NCBI GenBank assembly: GCA_947289115.1
Contig: CAMYPG010000008.1
Location: forward strand, 1-53,551
Direction: 5' to 3'
Length of the DNA: 53,551 bases
From: an uncultured Gardnerella sp.
GTDB taxonomy: Bacteria > Actinomycetota > Actinomycetes > Actinomycetales > Bifidobacteriaceae
Part shown: piece after piece, positions 8,571 through 17,418 of the stretch
Numbering within the stretch: the stretch's first letter is position 1
How the letters are laid out: every line of letters begins with the position of its first letter
The notes under the pieces: model-generated
Told to the model about the DNA's origin: nothing
What the model saw: the letters and a program-made list of their open reading frames with translations, nothing else
Database searches by the model: none
Position numbers and translations under genes: made by a program

Positions 8571-9503
8571 ATGCTGAAAGCTAAATTTGTTGTAGGCGCA
8601 TACGCATCGTTACCAAAAACTCGCGAAGATCAAGAAAAATACTACGATTTGTTAGGTAAACAAAGCTGGATTGCTGGAACAGAGATTCCGTACCCAGGAG
8701 ATTTGGCAGATTCACAAAATCGCACGTGGCTAGCGTCGGCAATACCAGCGCATTGGCATGCTAACACTATAACCGCAATACCTGGGACAATGAGGCACAT
8801 AAACTTTGACCCAGATCCAGAATTTGGACTAGCAAGCCCAAGCGAAGAGGGCAGACATCGTGCGCTCGCATTCTTTAAGGATATTCGCGAAGCCATAGCT
8901 GATGTTGCAGATAAACGAGATAGTTGTGATATATCGCACGTGGAAATACACACAGCGCCAACTCGAATAGCACAAGCAGACGCAATGAAAAAGTCGTTGG
9001 AAGAACTAGCACAACTAGATTGGTGTGGAGCAAAACTGGTTATAGAACACTGCGATCGATATATCGAAGGACAGAATCCGGAAAAAGGATTCCTACCTCT
9101 AGAAGAAGAGATTCAAATTGCTAAAGATGCTGGGGTTGGAATCACAATAAACTGGGGAAGAAGCGTTGTAGAAGAGCGAAATGCTCAAGCTGCTATAGAA
9201 CATGTGCGCGAAGCAAGGCAAGCAGGAGTATTGCAGGGATTAATGTTTTCGGGAGCTGGACCAGAAGCAACGCAATACGGATATGAGTGGATTGATGGTC
9301 ATTTGCCAATGAACCCAGATGAGCCAACGTCATTAATGACGTCTAAAGAAATTCAAGAAACTACTCGCGAGGCACTAAAAGACGATTATGCAATCGACTA
9401 TTTGGGTGCAAAAGTGTGCGTTCCGCAAGACGCGAGCGTTGAAGAGCGCTTGGGGTATTTATCGCGTATTCATGACGCTGTGAGCGCTGCGCAGGGCGAG
9501 TAA
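8571..9503 (+). CDS. TIM-barrel (DUF4862-like) protein of the sialic-acid operon
   Basis: A 310-residue soluble protein, first gene of a three-gene operon with nanK and nanE (gaps 43 and 24 bases). The sequence looks like a TIM barrel of the xylose isomerase/sugar epimerase kind: HVEIHTAPT, KLVIEHCDRY, GITINWGRS and GLMFSGAGPE look like successive barrel strands with metal- or sugar-binding residues (His, Glu, Asp). I believe it belongs to the family named DUF4862 in bifidobacteria, but I cannot confirm this without a search. Its place ahead of NanK and NanE suggests an accessory step, for example handling of a sialic-acid variant or sugar anomer. The start is supported by AAGGAGG eight bases upstream. 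Confidence 0.72.
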   Translation: MLKAKFVVGAYASLPKTREDQEKYYDLLGKQSWIAGTEIPYPGDLADSQNRTWLASAIPAHWHANTITAIPGTMRHINFDPDPEFGLASPSEEGRHRALAFFKDIREAIADVADKRDSCDISHVEIHTAPTRIAQADAMKKSLEELAQLDWCGAKLVIEHCDRYIEGQNPEKGFLPLEEEIQIAKDAGVGITINWGRSVVEERNAQAAIEHVREARQAGVLQGLMFSGAGPEATQYGYEWIDGHLPMNPDEPTSLMTSKEIQETTREALKDDYAIDYLGAKVCVPQDASVEERLGYLSRIHDAVSAAQGE

Positions 9504-9546
9504 ATAGGCAAAGTCGCAAACGCAAGAAAGAAAACGGAAACTACTT

Positions 9547-10548
9547 ATGAATGAAACAAAAGATTCTCGCCCTACATATCTTGCTTTTGACATAGGCGGA
9601 ACAAAAATCGCCTATGGATTGGTGACTTTGCCAGATTCTAATATTCGCCAAGAAAATGCAGATTACGTATCTCCAACAGTGCAAGAGCATGGTTCAATGC
9701 CAACAGAAGCTGCAAAAGGTGGAGAAAATATAAAGAATCGCCTAGTGGAAAAAGTGTCGCAAATCATAGAAGAAGCGCAGAAAAATGGCAAAACTATTAG
9801 CGGAATTGGAATAGCGGCTGCGGGAGTGCCAAATAGTAAAACTGGCGAAATTGTAGCTGCTACAGACATTCTGCCAGGTTGGCGAGGGCAGCGAATTTAT
9901 GACGCATTTAAGAGCGTAACTGACTTGCCAGTTTATATGATTGGCGATGTTGGTGGACATGGTTTAGGCGAAGCCATTTACGGCGCAGGTCGCGGAAAAT
10001 CAATTGTATTTTCTGTTGGCATAGGCACTGGAATTGGTGGGGCGATTATTATAAACGGCAAGCTGTTTACAGGAGCGCACGGAGTTGCTGGGCATGCGGG
10101 TCACGTTGTTAGTGATTTGGGAGTAGGTTTTGACTGCTCGTGCGGAGCGCGTGCGGGCCACATTGAGCCAGTGGCTTCTGGAACGGGGCTTGCGACTCTT
10201 TACAATCGAAATCTTCCAGCTGGTACTCAAGAAGCCCAAAATGGTTATGATGTTTGCGTAAGAGCAAATTCTGGTGAGGAATATGCAAAAGAAATTCTTG
10301 CTAGAAGCGGTAAGGCTTTGGGTGAGTGCGTAGCTGGAATGGCTAATCTTATAGATCCAGATGTGATTGTGCTTTCTGGGTCTGTTGTAGAAGCTGGTGA
10401 TATTTGGTGGAATGCTATGCGAAGTGGATTTGAAGATTCTGCTTTGACATTGATTAAGAACACCCCAATTTTAAAGGGTCAACTTGGAGGATCTGCTCCT
10501 CTGATTGGCGCTGCTTGGGCTGTTCATTTAAGTTTGAACCATTTTTAA
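9547..10548 (+). CDS. nanK: ROK-family N-acetylmannosamine kinase
   Basis: Phosphorylates N-acetylmannosamine (the NanA product) to ManNAc-6-phosphate with ATP in the cytoplasm. At 333 residues it is a normal ROK kinase. The phosphate-binding motif DIGGTKIAYG is at about 15-24, the sugar-binding region includes EAIYGAGRGKS and GHAGHVV, and the zinc-binding ROK motif reads CSCGARAGHIE, where the last cysteine of the common CxCGxxGCxE pattern is histidine. This variant is seen in other actinobacterial ROK proteins. The assignment to ManNAc rather than glucose or fructose rests on the adjacent nanE. A glucokinase-like role is the alternative. Confidence 0.85.
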   Translation: MNETKDSRPTYLAFDIGGTKIAYGLVTLPDSNIRQENADYVSPTVQEHGSMPTEAAKGGENIKNRLVEKVSQIIEEAQKNGKTISGIGIAAAGVPNSKTGEIVAATDILPGWRGQRIYDAFKSVTDLPVYMIGDVGGHGLGEAIYGAGRGKSIVFSVGIGTGIGGAIIINGKLFTGAHGVAGHAGHVVSDLGVGFDCSCGARAGHIEPVASGTGLATLYNRNLPAGTQEAQNGYDVCVRANSGEEYAKEILARSGKALGECVAGMANLIDPDVIVLSGSVVEAGDIWWNAMRSGFEDSALTLIKNTPILKGQLGGSAPLIGAAWAVHLSLNHF

Positions 10549-10572
10549 TCATTTTAAAAAGGAGGAATCTAT

Positions 10573-11241
10573 ATGAATCCTGTAATTGAAAAAATTAAAG
10601 GTGGCTTAGTCGTTAGCTGCCAAGCTTATCCTGGAGAGCCGCTAAGACACCCAGAAACAATGGCACAAATGGCAATGGCTGCCGTAGAAGGTGGTGCTGT
10701 TGGCATTAGATGCCAAGGATTGTCGGATATTTCAGCGATTAAAGGGCAGGTAGATGTGCCTGTAATCGGAATCTGGAAAGACGGTCATGAAGGAGTTTAT
10801 ATTACGCCAACTTTGCGCCATGCACGCTGCTGTGCTGCTGCTGGGGCAGATATTATTGCGATTGATGCTACGGATAGACCGCGTCCAGATGGTTTGACTT
10901 ACGAGCAAACTGTTCGCGCTTTGCATGACGAAGGCATAGTGGTTATGGCTGATTGCGGAAACTTTGATGACGCTAAGCGCGCGGCGGATTGTGGAACAGA
11001 TATTATATCTACCACTTTGGCTGGCACTTCTCCCGGAAGGCCAAAGACTGATGGTCCTGATTTTGAGCTTTTAGGTCAGATTTTGCAAGCTTTCCCAAAC
11101 TATCCGATTATTTGCGAAGGTCGTATCCACACTCCTGATCAGTTGCATAAGGTTATGCAAATGGGAGCTTGGGCTGCGGTGGTTGGAACTGCAATTACAC
11201 ATCCAACGTCGATTACGCGCTGGTTTGCGGCAAAGTTGTAA
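10573..11241 (+). CDS. nanE: N-acetylmannosamine-6-phosphate 2-epimerase
   Basis: Converts ManNAc-6-P to GlcNAc-6-P, the third step of sialic-acid breakdown. The 222-residue protein starts with GGLVVSCQAYPGEPLR, typical of NanE, and carries the family motifs GIRCQG near residue 40, IGIWK, DIIAIDAT, MADCGNFDDA and GTDIISTTLAG, with a C-terminal phosphate-binding ICEGRI...VVGTAIT. A strong GGAGG precedes the ATG at 10573. It is the last gene of the operon beginning at 8571 and is followed by two hairpins. Confidence 0.95.
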   Translation: MNPVIEKIKGGLVVSCQAYPGEPLRHPETMAQMAMAAVEGGAVGIRCQGLSDISAIKGQVDVPVIGIWKDGHEGVYITPTLRHARCCAAAGADIIAIDATDRPRPDGLTYEQTVRALHDEGIVVMADCGNFDDAKRAADCGTDIISTTLAGTSPGRPKTDGPDFELLGQILQAFPNYPIICEGRIHTPDQLHKVMQMGAWAAVVGTAITHPTSITRWFAAKL

Positions 11242-11268
11242 AACGTATGCATCTGTGAAATATTTTGT

Positions 11269-11316
11269 GTTTATGGGGCAATTTTTCTCCTAACTTTGCC
11301 CTATTGCCCCATAAAC
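11269..11316 (+). terminator. Hairpin ending the nanK/nanE operon
   Basis: A perfect 14-bp stem GTTTATGGGGCAAT/ATTGCCCCATAAAC with a 20-base loop, 28 bases after the nanE stop. There is no long T tract, so termination may be completed by the next hairpin at 11380. Confidence 0.6.
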
Positions 11317-11379
11317 ATGTATAGTCTGTTTTTGTTGGTTGGAAAGTTTTATATATTCATTAAGTTATCCGATATAAGC

Positions 11380-11424
11380 AAAAATAAAATCCAGCAAATA
11401 TCATATTTGCTGGATTTTATTTTT
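11380..11424. terminator. Bidirectional terminator between nanE and the first GntR gene
   Basis: A perfect 21-bp stem with loop TCA (arms 11380-11400 and 11404-11424), flanked by A and T tracts, so it can act in both directions. It overlaps the last bases of the minus-strand regulator's stop codon at 11423-11425. Confidence 0.9.
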
Positions 11425-12220
11425 AGTCTTGAGTATTTTCACATCTCAGTATTGATTCTATAGGCTCATAATGTTTTATTATTGCTTGTCTATATGCATT
11501 AACATCGCCAGCAATTGCAGCTTTTAGAATATCTTTATGAGCATCTGCAGTTTGCTCAATTTCTGCGGAAACAGGTATTCTTAACTGAGGTAATACAGCC
11601 ATATGTACAAGCCAGAATGACTTTACCATTTGTTTAGCAACATTATTATTCAGTTGGCTCAATACGCCCATATGAAAATCAATGTCGAGCTGCATAAAGG
11701 TTTTCCCTTGCGCAGCGTATTTTGACATTTTATTGACAATCTCAAATAAATTAGACTGTTCTGTTCCTGCGAGTGATTTAACCACTTCTTCAGCACAGCC
11801 TATATCTAGAAACTTTCGCATTTCTACAACATTTTGTAAATCAATCAAATTTTTATCTGCTGATATCAAGGCACGAAAAGCTAAGGTTTCCACCATTGGG
11901 CTAAGTGAAAGAGATCCAATAAAAGTTCCTTTTCCGTGTTCTACTCTTACAATATTTAATGCTTCTAGTTTTCTTATAGCCTCCCTTATTGATGATCGTG
12001 ATGTGCAAATTTGATTGCACAATTGTACTTCTCCTGGCAAAGCATCATCTGGTTTAAGATGTTTGCGCAATATGTATGATTTAATAGCATTTATTGTTTC
12101 GTCGCACCGGCTTATTGGAGCTGTTGGATTATTTTTGTGATTCTGATAATCAGAAAGTGTTGCGATAGAAGCAATAACGGATTTTATGGACATTGTTTCC
12201 AAGTCATCAATCTCATTCAT
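11423..12220 (-). CDS. FadR-subfamily GntR regulator (NanR-like), copy A
   Basis: A 265-residue DNA-binding regulator. The N-terminal winged helix (about 35-110) includes CNQICTSRSSIREAIRKLEALNIV and HGKGTFIG; the C-terminal all-helical FCD ligand-binding domain (about 120-250) includes DIDFHMGVL and AHKDILKAAIAGD with metal-binding type Asp/His residues. It is a close paralogue of the protein at 24264-25061; they share segments such as WLVHMAVLPQL and SSxREAIRKLEALNIV. It starts 30 bases after the sialidase stop in the same direction, so the two are an operon with the regulator controlled by the same operator (14560-14577). A role as sialic-acid repressor is inferred from context. Confidence 0.87.
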   Translation of the reverse strand: MNEIDDLETMSIKSVIASIATLSDYQNHKNNPTAPISRCDETINAIKSYILRKHLKPDDALPGEVQLCNQICTSRSSIREAIRKLEALNIVRVEHGKGTFIGSLSLSPMVETLAFRALISADKNLIDLQNVVEMRKFLDIGCAEEVVKSLAGTEQSNLFEIVNKMSKYAAQGKTFMQLDIDFHMGVLSQLNNNVAKQMVKSFWLVHMAVLPQLRIPVSAEIEQTADAHKDILKAAIAGDVNAYRQAIIKHYEPIESILRCENTQD

Positions 12221-12250
12221 TAACTGTTTCCTTCTGATTAAGTTTCCATG

Positions 12251-14524
12251 CTAATTTTCAATCCAGTCTAGAGGTAATTTGGCGAAGTAAACTCCAGCTG
12301 TTTCCCTTTCCCAAAGTAATCCTAATGAATTATCTGGAAGTACTGTCATGCATTGATATACATAGTGGTATGGATTAAAACATTTATGATTAGTCCAAGT
12401 ATGGCATCCATCTTCGCTAAGACGTAAAATTCCGCATCCTCTGTATGGGCGCATTAAGCTTGCGTTGGCGAATACTACACGATTTGAAGCTGTTCCAGAT
12501 TCCCAATTTTTTGAGTCTATTGGGGGGAGAGTAACCGCATTCGGTTGGCTGAATATATCTGGGATTCCTTCCTCAAATTTCATTTCATCCCATGTTTCTC
12601 CGCCGTCATGGCTAATGGCTTTTCCTACTAGACCAGAATTATGCTGATTTCTGAACAGCACAACAACATCACCGTTTTCGCGTTCAACGAATGTTGATTC
12701 ATGTGTTGTTTCGTCATCTTCTACCAAATTGCGCTCATCAACAATTTGACCATTGACGACTCTACCTTGATTTATTGCTTTTCCTCTTCTCCACGTAAGT
12801 CCTCCGTCGTCTGAGATTAGCGCACCTCCAGAACTAAATTTTGGATTTGAACCGCAGCAATAATAAGGGATTAGAAGGCGTCCTAGATGTTTTTTATTAC
12901 TAAGCTGAATTCCATTTCCTGGAGAAGTACCAAGGAATCCCATCCATGGCTCTTTAACCATATGGCTAATAAAGCGAGGTTTTGTCCATGTAGCACCATC
13001 GTCGTCTGAATGTACCTCTACCAAGTAGCTTGTACGTTCTGTTAACAAAGTTTCATTTGGATCAATGCCTTCTTTAAAATGAATATTCCCAGCATCTTTA
13101 CCATTTTTCTTAACATAACCATCTTCGTCAACGTGAAATTCTGTAATTTGACCATTACTGTCAGTAACAGATCCATCTGATTGAAGTGTAAAAAGATTTC
13201 CATTTTGGTCATGTAGAATTAAATGACCCTCTTTGTCTAAACCAATTGATTGTTCAGCATTTGCAAATCCTCTTCCTCCTGGGAATTGGTCTATCAGAAC
13301 AATAACACGTTTCTTTATTCGATCGTATACGATGCAAGAATCTATTACGCTAGGACCATTAATGCCTTCTCCAGGGAATGCAATTACTGTTTGTAATGGC
13401 AACCAAGTTTTCCCGCTATCTAGTGAACGTCTAATGATGAAATGTATTTCATTAGGTGAGTCATTGGATACTACTACGCGCTGATCAGATCCAGCAATTA
13501 CTACACCATTAGAAGTTGTAATCATCGAGGGAATCCTGTAGCTGGCAGATCCTTCATATCCCTTATCGAAAAGTGCTGTATTTGTTATGGGAGTAACTTG
13601 GGATAACCTCTTAATTTGTCCTTCAGTTAATGGGTATTCGAAAATTCCGCCGTTGCGTACCTCTCCGCATAGACGAATTCCTCTTGTATCTTCTCCTATG
13701 CTTACCTTTGATATTTCTGATAGTGAATTGAAGAATAATTGACCTGCTTGATGTAGTGCAAGATAACCATCCATGTAAATATCGATTGCTCCACGGAAAC
13801 TGCGAACAACAAGATCATGCCATCCTCCGTCGTTCCAGTAGCCGTTTGCGTGATATTCATAAGAGGAATTGCCGGAAATTACCTTATATGTTATTCCGCT
13901 GTCGCCTATATAAATATTCATATTTTCTTCGTCAGAACTGCTTGTTGCTAAGATTGTTCCAAATTGGTTTACGCCTCTAACGCGAAAGCGTGCAAAAATT
14001 GTTCCATTGTGAAGATTATGCAGGCTCTTAATGTCGTATTGAGATAGGCTAGCTGACGCAAATTCTATATCTGGAGTCAAAACTGGAGTGGATTTTACTA
14101 TCTCTTCTGGCGTAAGTATTTCTTGCCATATTTTGAAATCAGAAACAATGTTATCTAAGAATTGGAACTCTCCTTTTCCTGCAATCGTTGCTGGGCATAA
14201 GTTTGTAGCGCATGAAAATACTTGATACCCATCTAAATAAACACGAGTACCGAAATCTCCGAAAGTTATTGCAGTTTTATGTAGACCTGATAGAAGCATG
14301 CCGTAAGTATCTTCTATGTCTAGACTTATGTTCATAGGAGTTGTTGAAGCTCTAAGTATTAGTGATCCTTGTTCAATCCCTAGGGTAAATAAAGTATTTT
14401 TTTCTTTTCCTATCTTGCTGCATGTTAGTAAGTCAGAATCAGTTTTTGTGTTGATTGTGAAGGTTATACTGCCACTGTTATTGGTGAAAGAAGAACTTTT
14501 CCAGTTTATATACTGGTTGACCAT
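12251..14524 (-). CDS. Sialidase without signal peptide (cytoplasmic type), copy A
   Basis: Releases terminal sialic acid from sialosides. The 757-residue protein has two N-terminal laminin-G/concanavalin-like regions (about 1-150 and 155-320) and a C-terminal six-bladed propeller. The propeller has the arginine motif SYRIPS and five Asp boxes (SLDSGKTW, SDDDGATW, SDDGGLTW, SHDGGETW and the variant SEDGCHTW). Other arginines lie in GRLLIPYY and LMRPYRG, with a likely nucleophile tyrosine in HYVYQC. The start at 14524 follows AAAGGAG by five bases and there is no signal peptide, membrane segment or sorting signal, so it should stay in the cytoplasm. It may correspond to the intracellular NanH1 type described in Gardnerella. 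It forms an operon with GntR copy A. Confidence 0.9.
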   Translation of the reverse strand: MVNQYINWKSSSFTNNSGSITFTINTKTDSDLLTCSKIGKEKNTLFTLGIEQGSLILRASTTPMNISLDIEDTYGMLLSGLHKTAITFGDFGTRVYLDGYQVFSCATNLCPATIAGKGEFQFLDNIVSDFKIWQEILTPEEIVKSTPVLTPDIEFASASLSQYDIKSLHNLHNGTIFARFRVRGVNQFGTILATSSSDEENMNIYIGDSGITYKVISGNSSYEYHANGYWNDGGWHDLVVRSFRGAIDIYMDGYLALHQAGQLFFNSLSEISKVSIGEDTRGIRLCGEVRNGGIFEYPLTEGQIKRLSQVTPITNTALFDKGYEGSASYRIPSMITTSNGVVIAGSDQRVVVSNDSPNEIHFIIRRSLDSGKTWLPLQTVIAFPGEGINGPSVIDSCIVYDRIKKRVIVLIDQFPGGRGFANAEQSIGLDKEGHLILHDQNGNLFTLQSDGSVTDSNGQITEFHVDEDGYVKKNGKDAGNIHFKEGIDPNETLLTERTSYLVEVHSDDDGATWTKPRFISHMVKEPWMGFLGTSPGNGIQLSNKKHLGRLLIPYYCCGSNPKFSSGGALISDDGGLTWRRGKAINQGRVVNGQIVDERNLVEDDETTHESTFVERENGDVVVLFRNQHNSGLVGKAISHDGGETWDEMKFEEGIPDIFSQPNAVTLPPIDSKNWESGTASNRVVFANASLMRPYRGCGILRLSEDGCHTWTNHKCFNPYHYVYQCMTVLPDNSLGLLWERETAGVYFAKLPLDWIEN

Positions 14525-14559
14525 GGATACTCCTTTAACTAAATTCGACTTTGAATAAG

Positions 14560-14577
14560 TTGTATGATGTCTGATGA
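14560..14577 (-). promoter_or_regulatory. Candidate NanR operator at the sialidase A promoter
   Basis: TTGTATGATGTCTGATGA holds one good FadR-type box (ATGTCTGATGA) and a weaker overlapping one (TTGTATGATGT) offset by seven bases. Read toward the sialidase gene, the box abuts a possible -10 element TACAAC, in the same relation as the box and TACAAT at 14736-14741. The start codon of the sialidase is 36 bases away. Confidence 0.62.
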
Positions 14578-14712
14578 CATGCTCATGCTAGCACAATGAT
14601 TAACGTGAACACAAGGTGTTGGCTTATGTAAAGGAATCGGCGTTTCTTTAGAGGAAATTGGTTTAATGCATGTTCAAAAAGTAGTTTTGCTGCACTAAAT
14701 GTTTATTTTGAC

Positions 14713-14741
14713 TTGCCATCAGACGTCAGATGTCATACAAT
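14713..14741 (+). promoter_or_regulatory. Promoter of the sialic-acid transporter operon with embedded operator
   Basis: TTGCCA (14713-14718) and TACAAT (14736-14741) are spaced by 17 bases. The 18-bp operator CCATCAGACGTCAGATGT (14716-14733) fills the spacer and is made of two overlapping FadR-type boxes sharing ACGT. Bound regulator would block RNA polymerase directly. The operon gene start at 14819 lies about 70 bases downstream of the expected transcription start. Confidence 0.72.
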
Positions 14742-14818
14742 TTAATTGAAGGAGGAAACGGGCAGCATAGTCATGTTGCATAACCGTAGTCCAAATTTGC
14801 TCAATGACGAGGAGAATT

Positions 14819-16378
14819 ATGTTGAATAAGAAGAAAATTCTGGAGGTTGCATCTGTAGCCTTCGCTAGTGTTTTGGTGTTCTCTGGCTGCGGTGGTCATA
14901 CTGCTACTAAATCTGTCAAGGGCGGAACTGTAGTTCCTAACACTATTACTGCTCAGATTGCATATAGTAGCCGAGATTTTAACCCATTGACTACCACTAT
15001 GGCTTTACCTCAAGCTGGTAATTGGCATGTTACTGAAGCTTTATATACGTTGAACATGGCTAAGGGTTCAATTGTATCTGGATTAGCGAAAGGAGAACCT
15101 AAGAAAATTTCCGACACCGAGTTTGTTGTTACCATACGTGATGGTGCAAAATTCTCTGATGGAAATCCAGTAACCGCTGAAGATGTTAAGAGTTCCTTTG
15201 ATCGTATGATGAAGGATGGTAACATTTATCAGCCTATGCTTTCATTTATTGATAAAGTTGAAGTGAAAGATGAGTCTTCTGTTACCTTTAAGTTGAAAGC
15301 TCCATTCTCTCTTATGAAGGAACGAATGTCTCTTGTGCATATTGTTCCAGCGAAGCAAAGCGATGAAGATTTGAAGAAAATGCCTATCGGCTCTGGTCCT
15401 TGGAAGTATGTTGAGATTAATGATCAGCAGGTGAAATTCACTAAGAACGATAAGTATAATGGTGAGTTCCCAGCTCAGACTTCGCATATGGTTTGGAATG
15501 TAAATGTTGACGATACAGCACGCGTCACTGCAATGCAATCTGGCAAAAATGACATTATGGAGAATGTTCCAGTTAAAGCTTTCCAGACGTTGAAGTCAGC
15601 TGGTAGTGAAATCAGGAAGGTTGATGGTTTTAATCAGCCATTCCTTATGTTTAACACTAAGAAGAAGCCATTTGATGATAAGCGTGTTCGTCAGGCGGTT
15701 CTGTATTCGATTAATACCGATAGCTTAATCAAGAATCAGATGTCTGGTGAAGCCAAAAAGTTAACTGGTTTTATGCCTGAGAACAGTAAGTACTATCACA
15801 AGGCTAAGAATATTTATTCGTACAATGTTGAGAAAGCAAAGCAGCTTTTGAAAGAAGCTGGTGTTGAGAAAGGTCTTAAGTTTACGCTCTATACGACTGA
15901 TCAAACTTGGATTACTCAATTAGCTCCACAGATTAAAAATGATTTGTCTGCGATTGGTTTCCAAGTAGAAATTAAGTCGATGAAATCTTCAGCTTTATTC
16001 CCTACAATTACTGATAAAGATGACGCCGATTTTTCTGTTGTTCTTGCACCAGGAGATCCAACCGTTTTCGGCAACGACCCAGATATTTTGTTGAATTGGT
16101 GGTTTGGCGATAACACTTGGACCCATCAGCGCACATTCTGGTATGGATCCGAAGGTTATAAGAAGTTGCATAGCTTAATGGATTCAGCTGTTTCCACACA
16201 AAATTCTTCTGAGCGACAGAAGTTCTGGAATAAGGCTATGGACGTACTTAGCGATGAGGTTCCTTTGTATGGCTTATTCCATAGGTCTCTATCAACCGCT
16301 TTTAAGACCACTTCATTTAAATCTATGGATGCAATTGGTACCCCAGGTATATATCTGTTGGATAGCAAATTGAAGTAA
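14819..16378 (+). CDS. Solute-binding lipoprotein of a family-5 ABC importer (sialic acid/sialoside)
   Basis: Captures the substrate outside the membrane and hands it to the permeases encoded next. The 519-residue protein has a lipoprotein signal peptide: charged MLNKKK, a hydrophobic stretch and the lipobox FSGC. The body is a family-5 (DppA/NikA-type) binding protein with segments such as TITDAK-like FVVTIRDGAKFSDGNPVTAEDV and VRQAVLYSIN. ATG 14819 follows GAGGAG. The nan operator in its promoter and the adjacent nanA/nagB/nagA indicate sialic acid or sialylated oligosaccharides as ligand rather than peptides. The four-gene layout matches the Bifidobacterium breve nanBCDF arrangement as I recall it. 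Confidence 0.83.
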   Translation: MLNKKKILEVASVAFASVLVFSGCGGHTATKSVKGGTVVPNTITAQIAYSSRDFNPLTTTMALPQAGNWHVTEALYTLNMAKGSIVSGLAKGEPKKISDTEFVVTIRDGAKFSDGNPVTAEDVKSSFDRMMKDGNIYQPMLSFIDKVEVKDESSVTFKLKAPFSLMKERMSLVHIVPAKQSDEDLKKMPIGSGPWKYVEINDQQVKFTKNDKYNGEFPAQTSHMVWNVNVDDTARVTAMQSGKNDIMENVPVKAFQTLKSAGSEIRKVDGFNQPFLMFNTKKKPFDDKRVRQAVLYSINTDSLIKNQMSGEAKKLTGFMPENSKYYHKAKNIYSYNVEKAKQLLKEAGVEKGLKFTLYTTDQTWITQLAPQIKNDLSAIGFQVEIKSMKSSALFPTITDKDDADFSVVLAPGDPTVFGNDPDILLNWWFGDNTWTHQRTFWYGSEGYKKLHSLMDSAVSTQNSSERQKFWNKAMDVLSDEVPLYGLFHRSLSTAFKTTSFKSMDAIGTPGIYLLDSKLK

Positions 16379-16385
16379 ATAGTGC

Positions 16386-16427
16386 TTGTTGTTTCTGAGG
16401 GACATTAATGTCCCTCAGAAACAACAA
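16386..16427 (+). repeat. Perfect 42-base palindrome between binding protein and permease genes
   Basis: A loopless inverted repeat, centre between 16406 and 16407, with arms that start TTGTTGTTTCTGAGGGACAT. It begins ten bases after the stop of the binding protein gene and has no T tract. Such hairpins between a binding protein and its permeases commonly protect the upstream mRNA from 3' decay, so that more binding protein is made. A partial terminator is the other option. Confidence 0.85.
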
Positions 16428-16460
16428 ATACTTGGTCTCTATTAAAGGTCAGTGATTTTA

Positions 16461-17417
16461 ATGAGTAATCTTTTTCGTCTTTTAGGTAGGCGTCTTATAT
16501 CGTTGCCGTTAGTCGCTTTTGGCGTCGTTTTCCTTGTATTCTTCCTAATGTCATTTTCTCAATATGATCCTGCTGTAACTGCATTAGGAGAAAATGCAAG
16601 CGCTGAGCAACTTGCTGCGTATCGTCATGATATGGGATTTGATAAGCCATGGTATGAGCAATTCTTTGTATATTTGTCGGGTCTATGCAGGGGTAATTTG
16701 GGTACTTATGGGGTAAATAGGGATCAAGTTTCTGTACGCATCTCTCAAGCTTTTCCAATTACTGTACAGTTAACACTTATCTCGTTGTTAATTGCTGTTG
16801 TCTTTTCTGTGATTTTTGGAGTTTTGGCAGCACTATATCGTGATACTTGGGTTGATCAATTAATTCGACTGATTTCTATAATTTCAATTGCAACACCATC
16901 ATTCTGGCTTGGTGTTCTCATGATTTATGTATTGCAGATTAAGCTAGCTTGGTTACCTGGATCAGGTGAATTTATCCCATTCAGTGAAGATCCTGCAGCT
17001 TATTTTGCAAGGATGGCTATGCCAGCATTCTCTTTGGGATTGCCAGTAGCTGGACAAATGACGAGAATTATACGAACTTCGATGGTAGAAGAATTGGATA
17101 AGGATTATGTGCGAACCGCAATCGGCGCAGGTATTCCTAAGAATGTAGTTATTGCACGAAATGTATTCCGTAATGCGTTGATTACACCAGTTACAGTGTT
17201 AGGTATGAAGATCGGCTACCTCATGGGTGGTGCAATCATTACAGAAATTATCTTCGCTTTACCAGGAATGGGAACTGCGCTATTTGAAGGCATTAACGGA
17301 AATGAACCTATCTTAGTGCAAGGTGTAGTTTTGGTTGTTGCATTAGCCTTCGTTTTTATTAATGTCATTGTAGACATGCTATATGTCTTGATTAATCCAA
17401 AGATTCGTGAGGTGTGA
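16461..17417 (+). CDS. ABC transporter permease (DppB-like), sialic-acid importer
   Basis: First membrane subunit of the importer. The 318-residue protein has about six hydrophobic segments, beginning with LISLPLVAFGVVFLVFFLM, and the coupling-loop motif (EAA-like) around GAGIPKNVVIARNVFRNA that contacts the ATPases. I prefer ATG 16461; a GTG at 16452 in frame is possible, with AAAGG close to it. It ends two bases before the ATG of the next gene, so translation is probably coupled. Confidence 0.87.
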   Translation: MSNLFRLLGRRLISLPLVAFGVVFLVFFLMSFSQYDPAVTALGENASAEQLAAYRHDMGFDKPWYEQFFVYLSGLCRGNLGTYGVNRDQVSVRISQAFPITVQLTLISLLIAVVFSVIFGVLAALYRDTWVDQLIRLISIISIATPSFWLGVLMIYVLQIKLAWLPGSGEFIPFSEDPAAYFARMAMPAFSLGLPVAGQMTRIIRTSMVEELDKDYVRTAIGAGIPKNVVIARNVFRNALITPVTVLGMKIGYLMGGAIITEIIFALPGMGTALFEGINGNEPILVQGVVLVVALAFVFINVIVDMLYVLINPKIREV

Positions 17418-17418
17418 A

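Noticed and set aside
14773..14829. Short ORF (MLHNRS...) ahead of the binding-protein gene
   Set aside because: Its start lies 17 bases from the nearest GGAGG, too far for initiation, and it only overlaps the real gene start.
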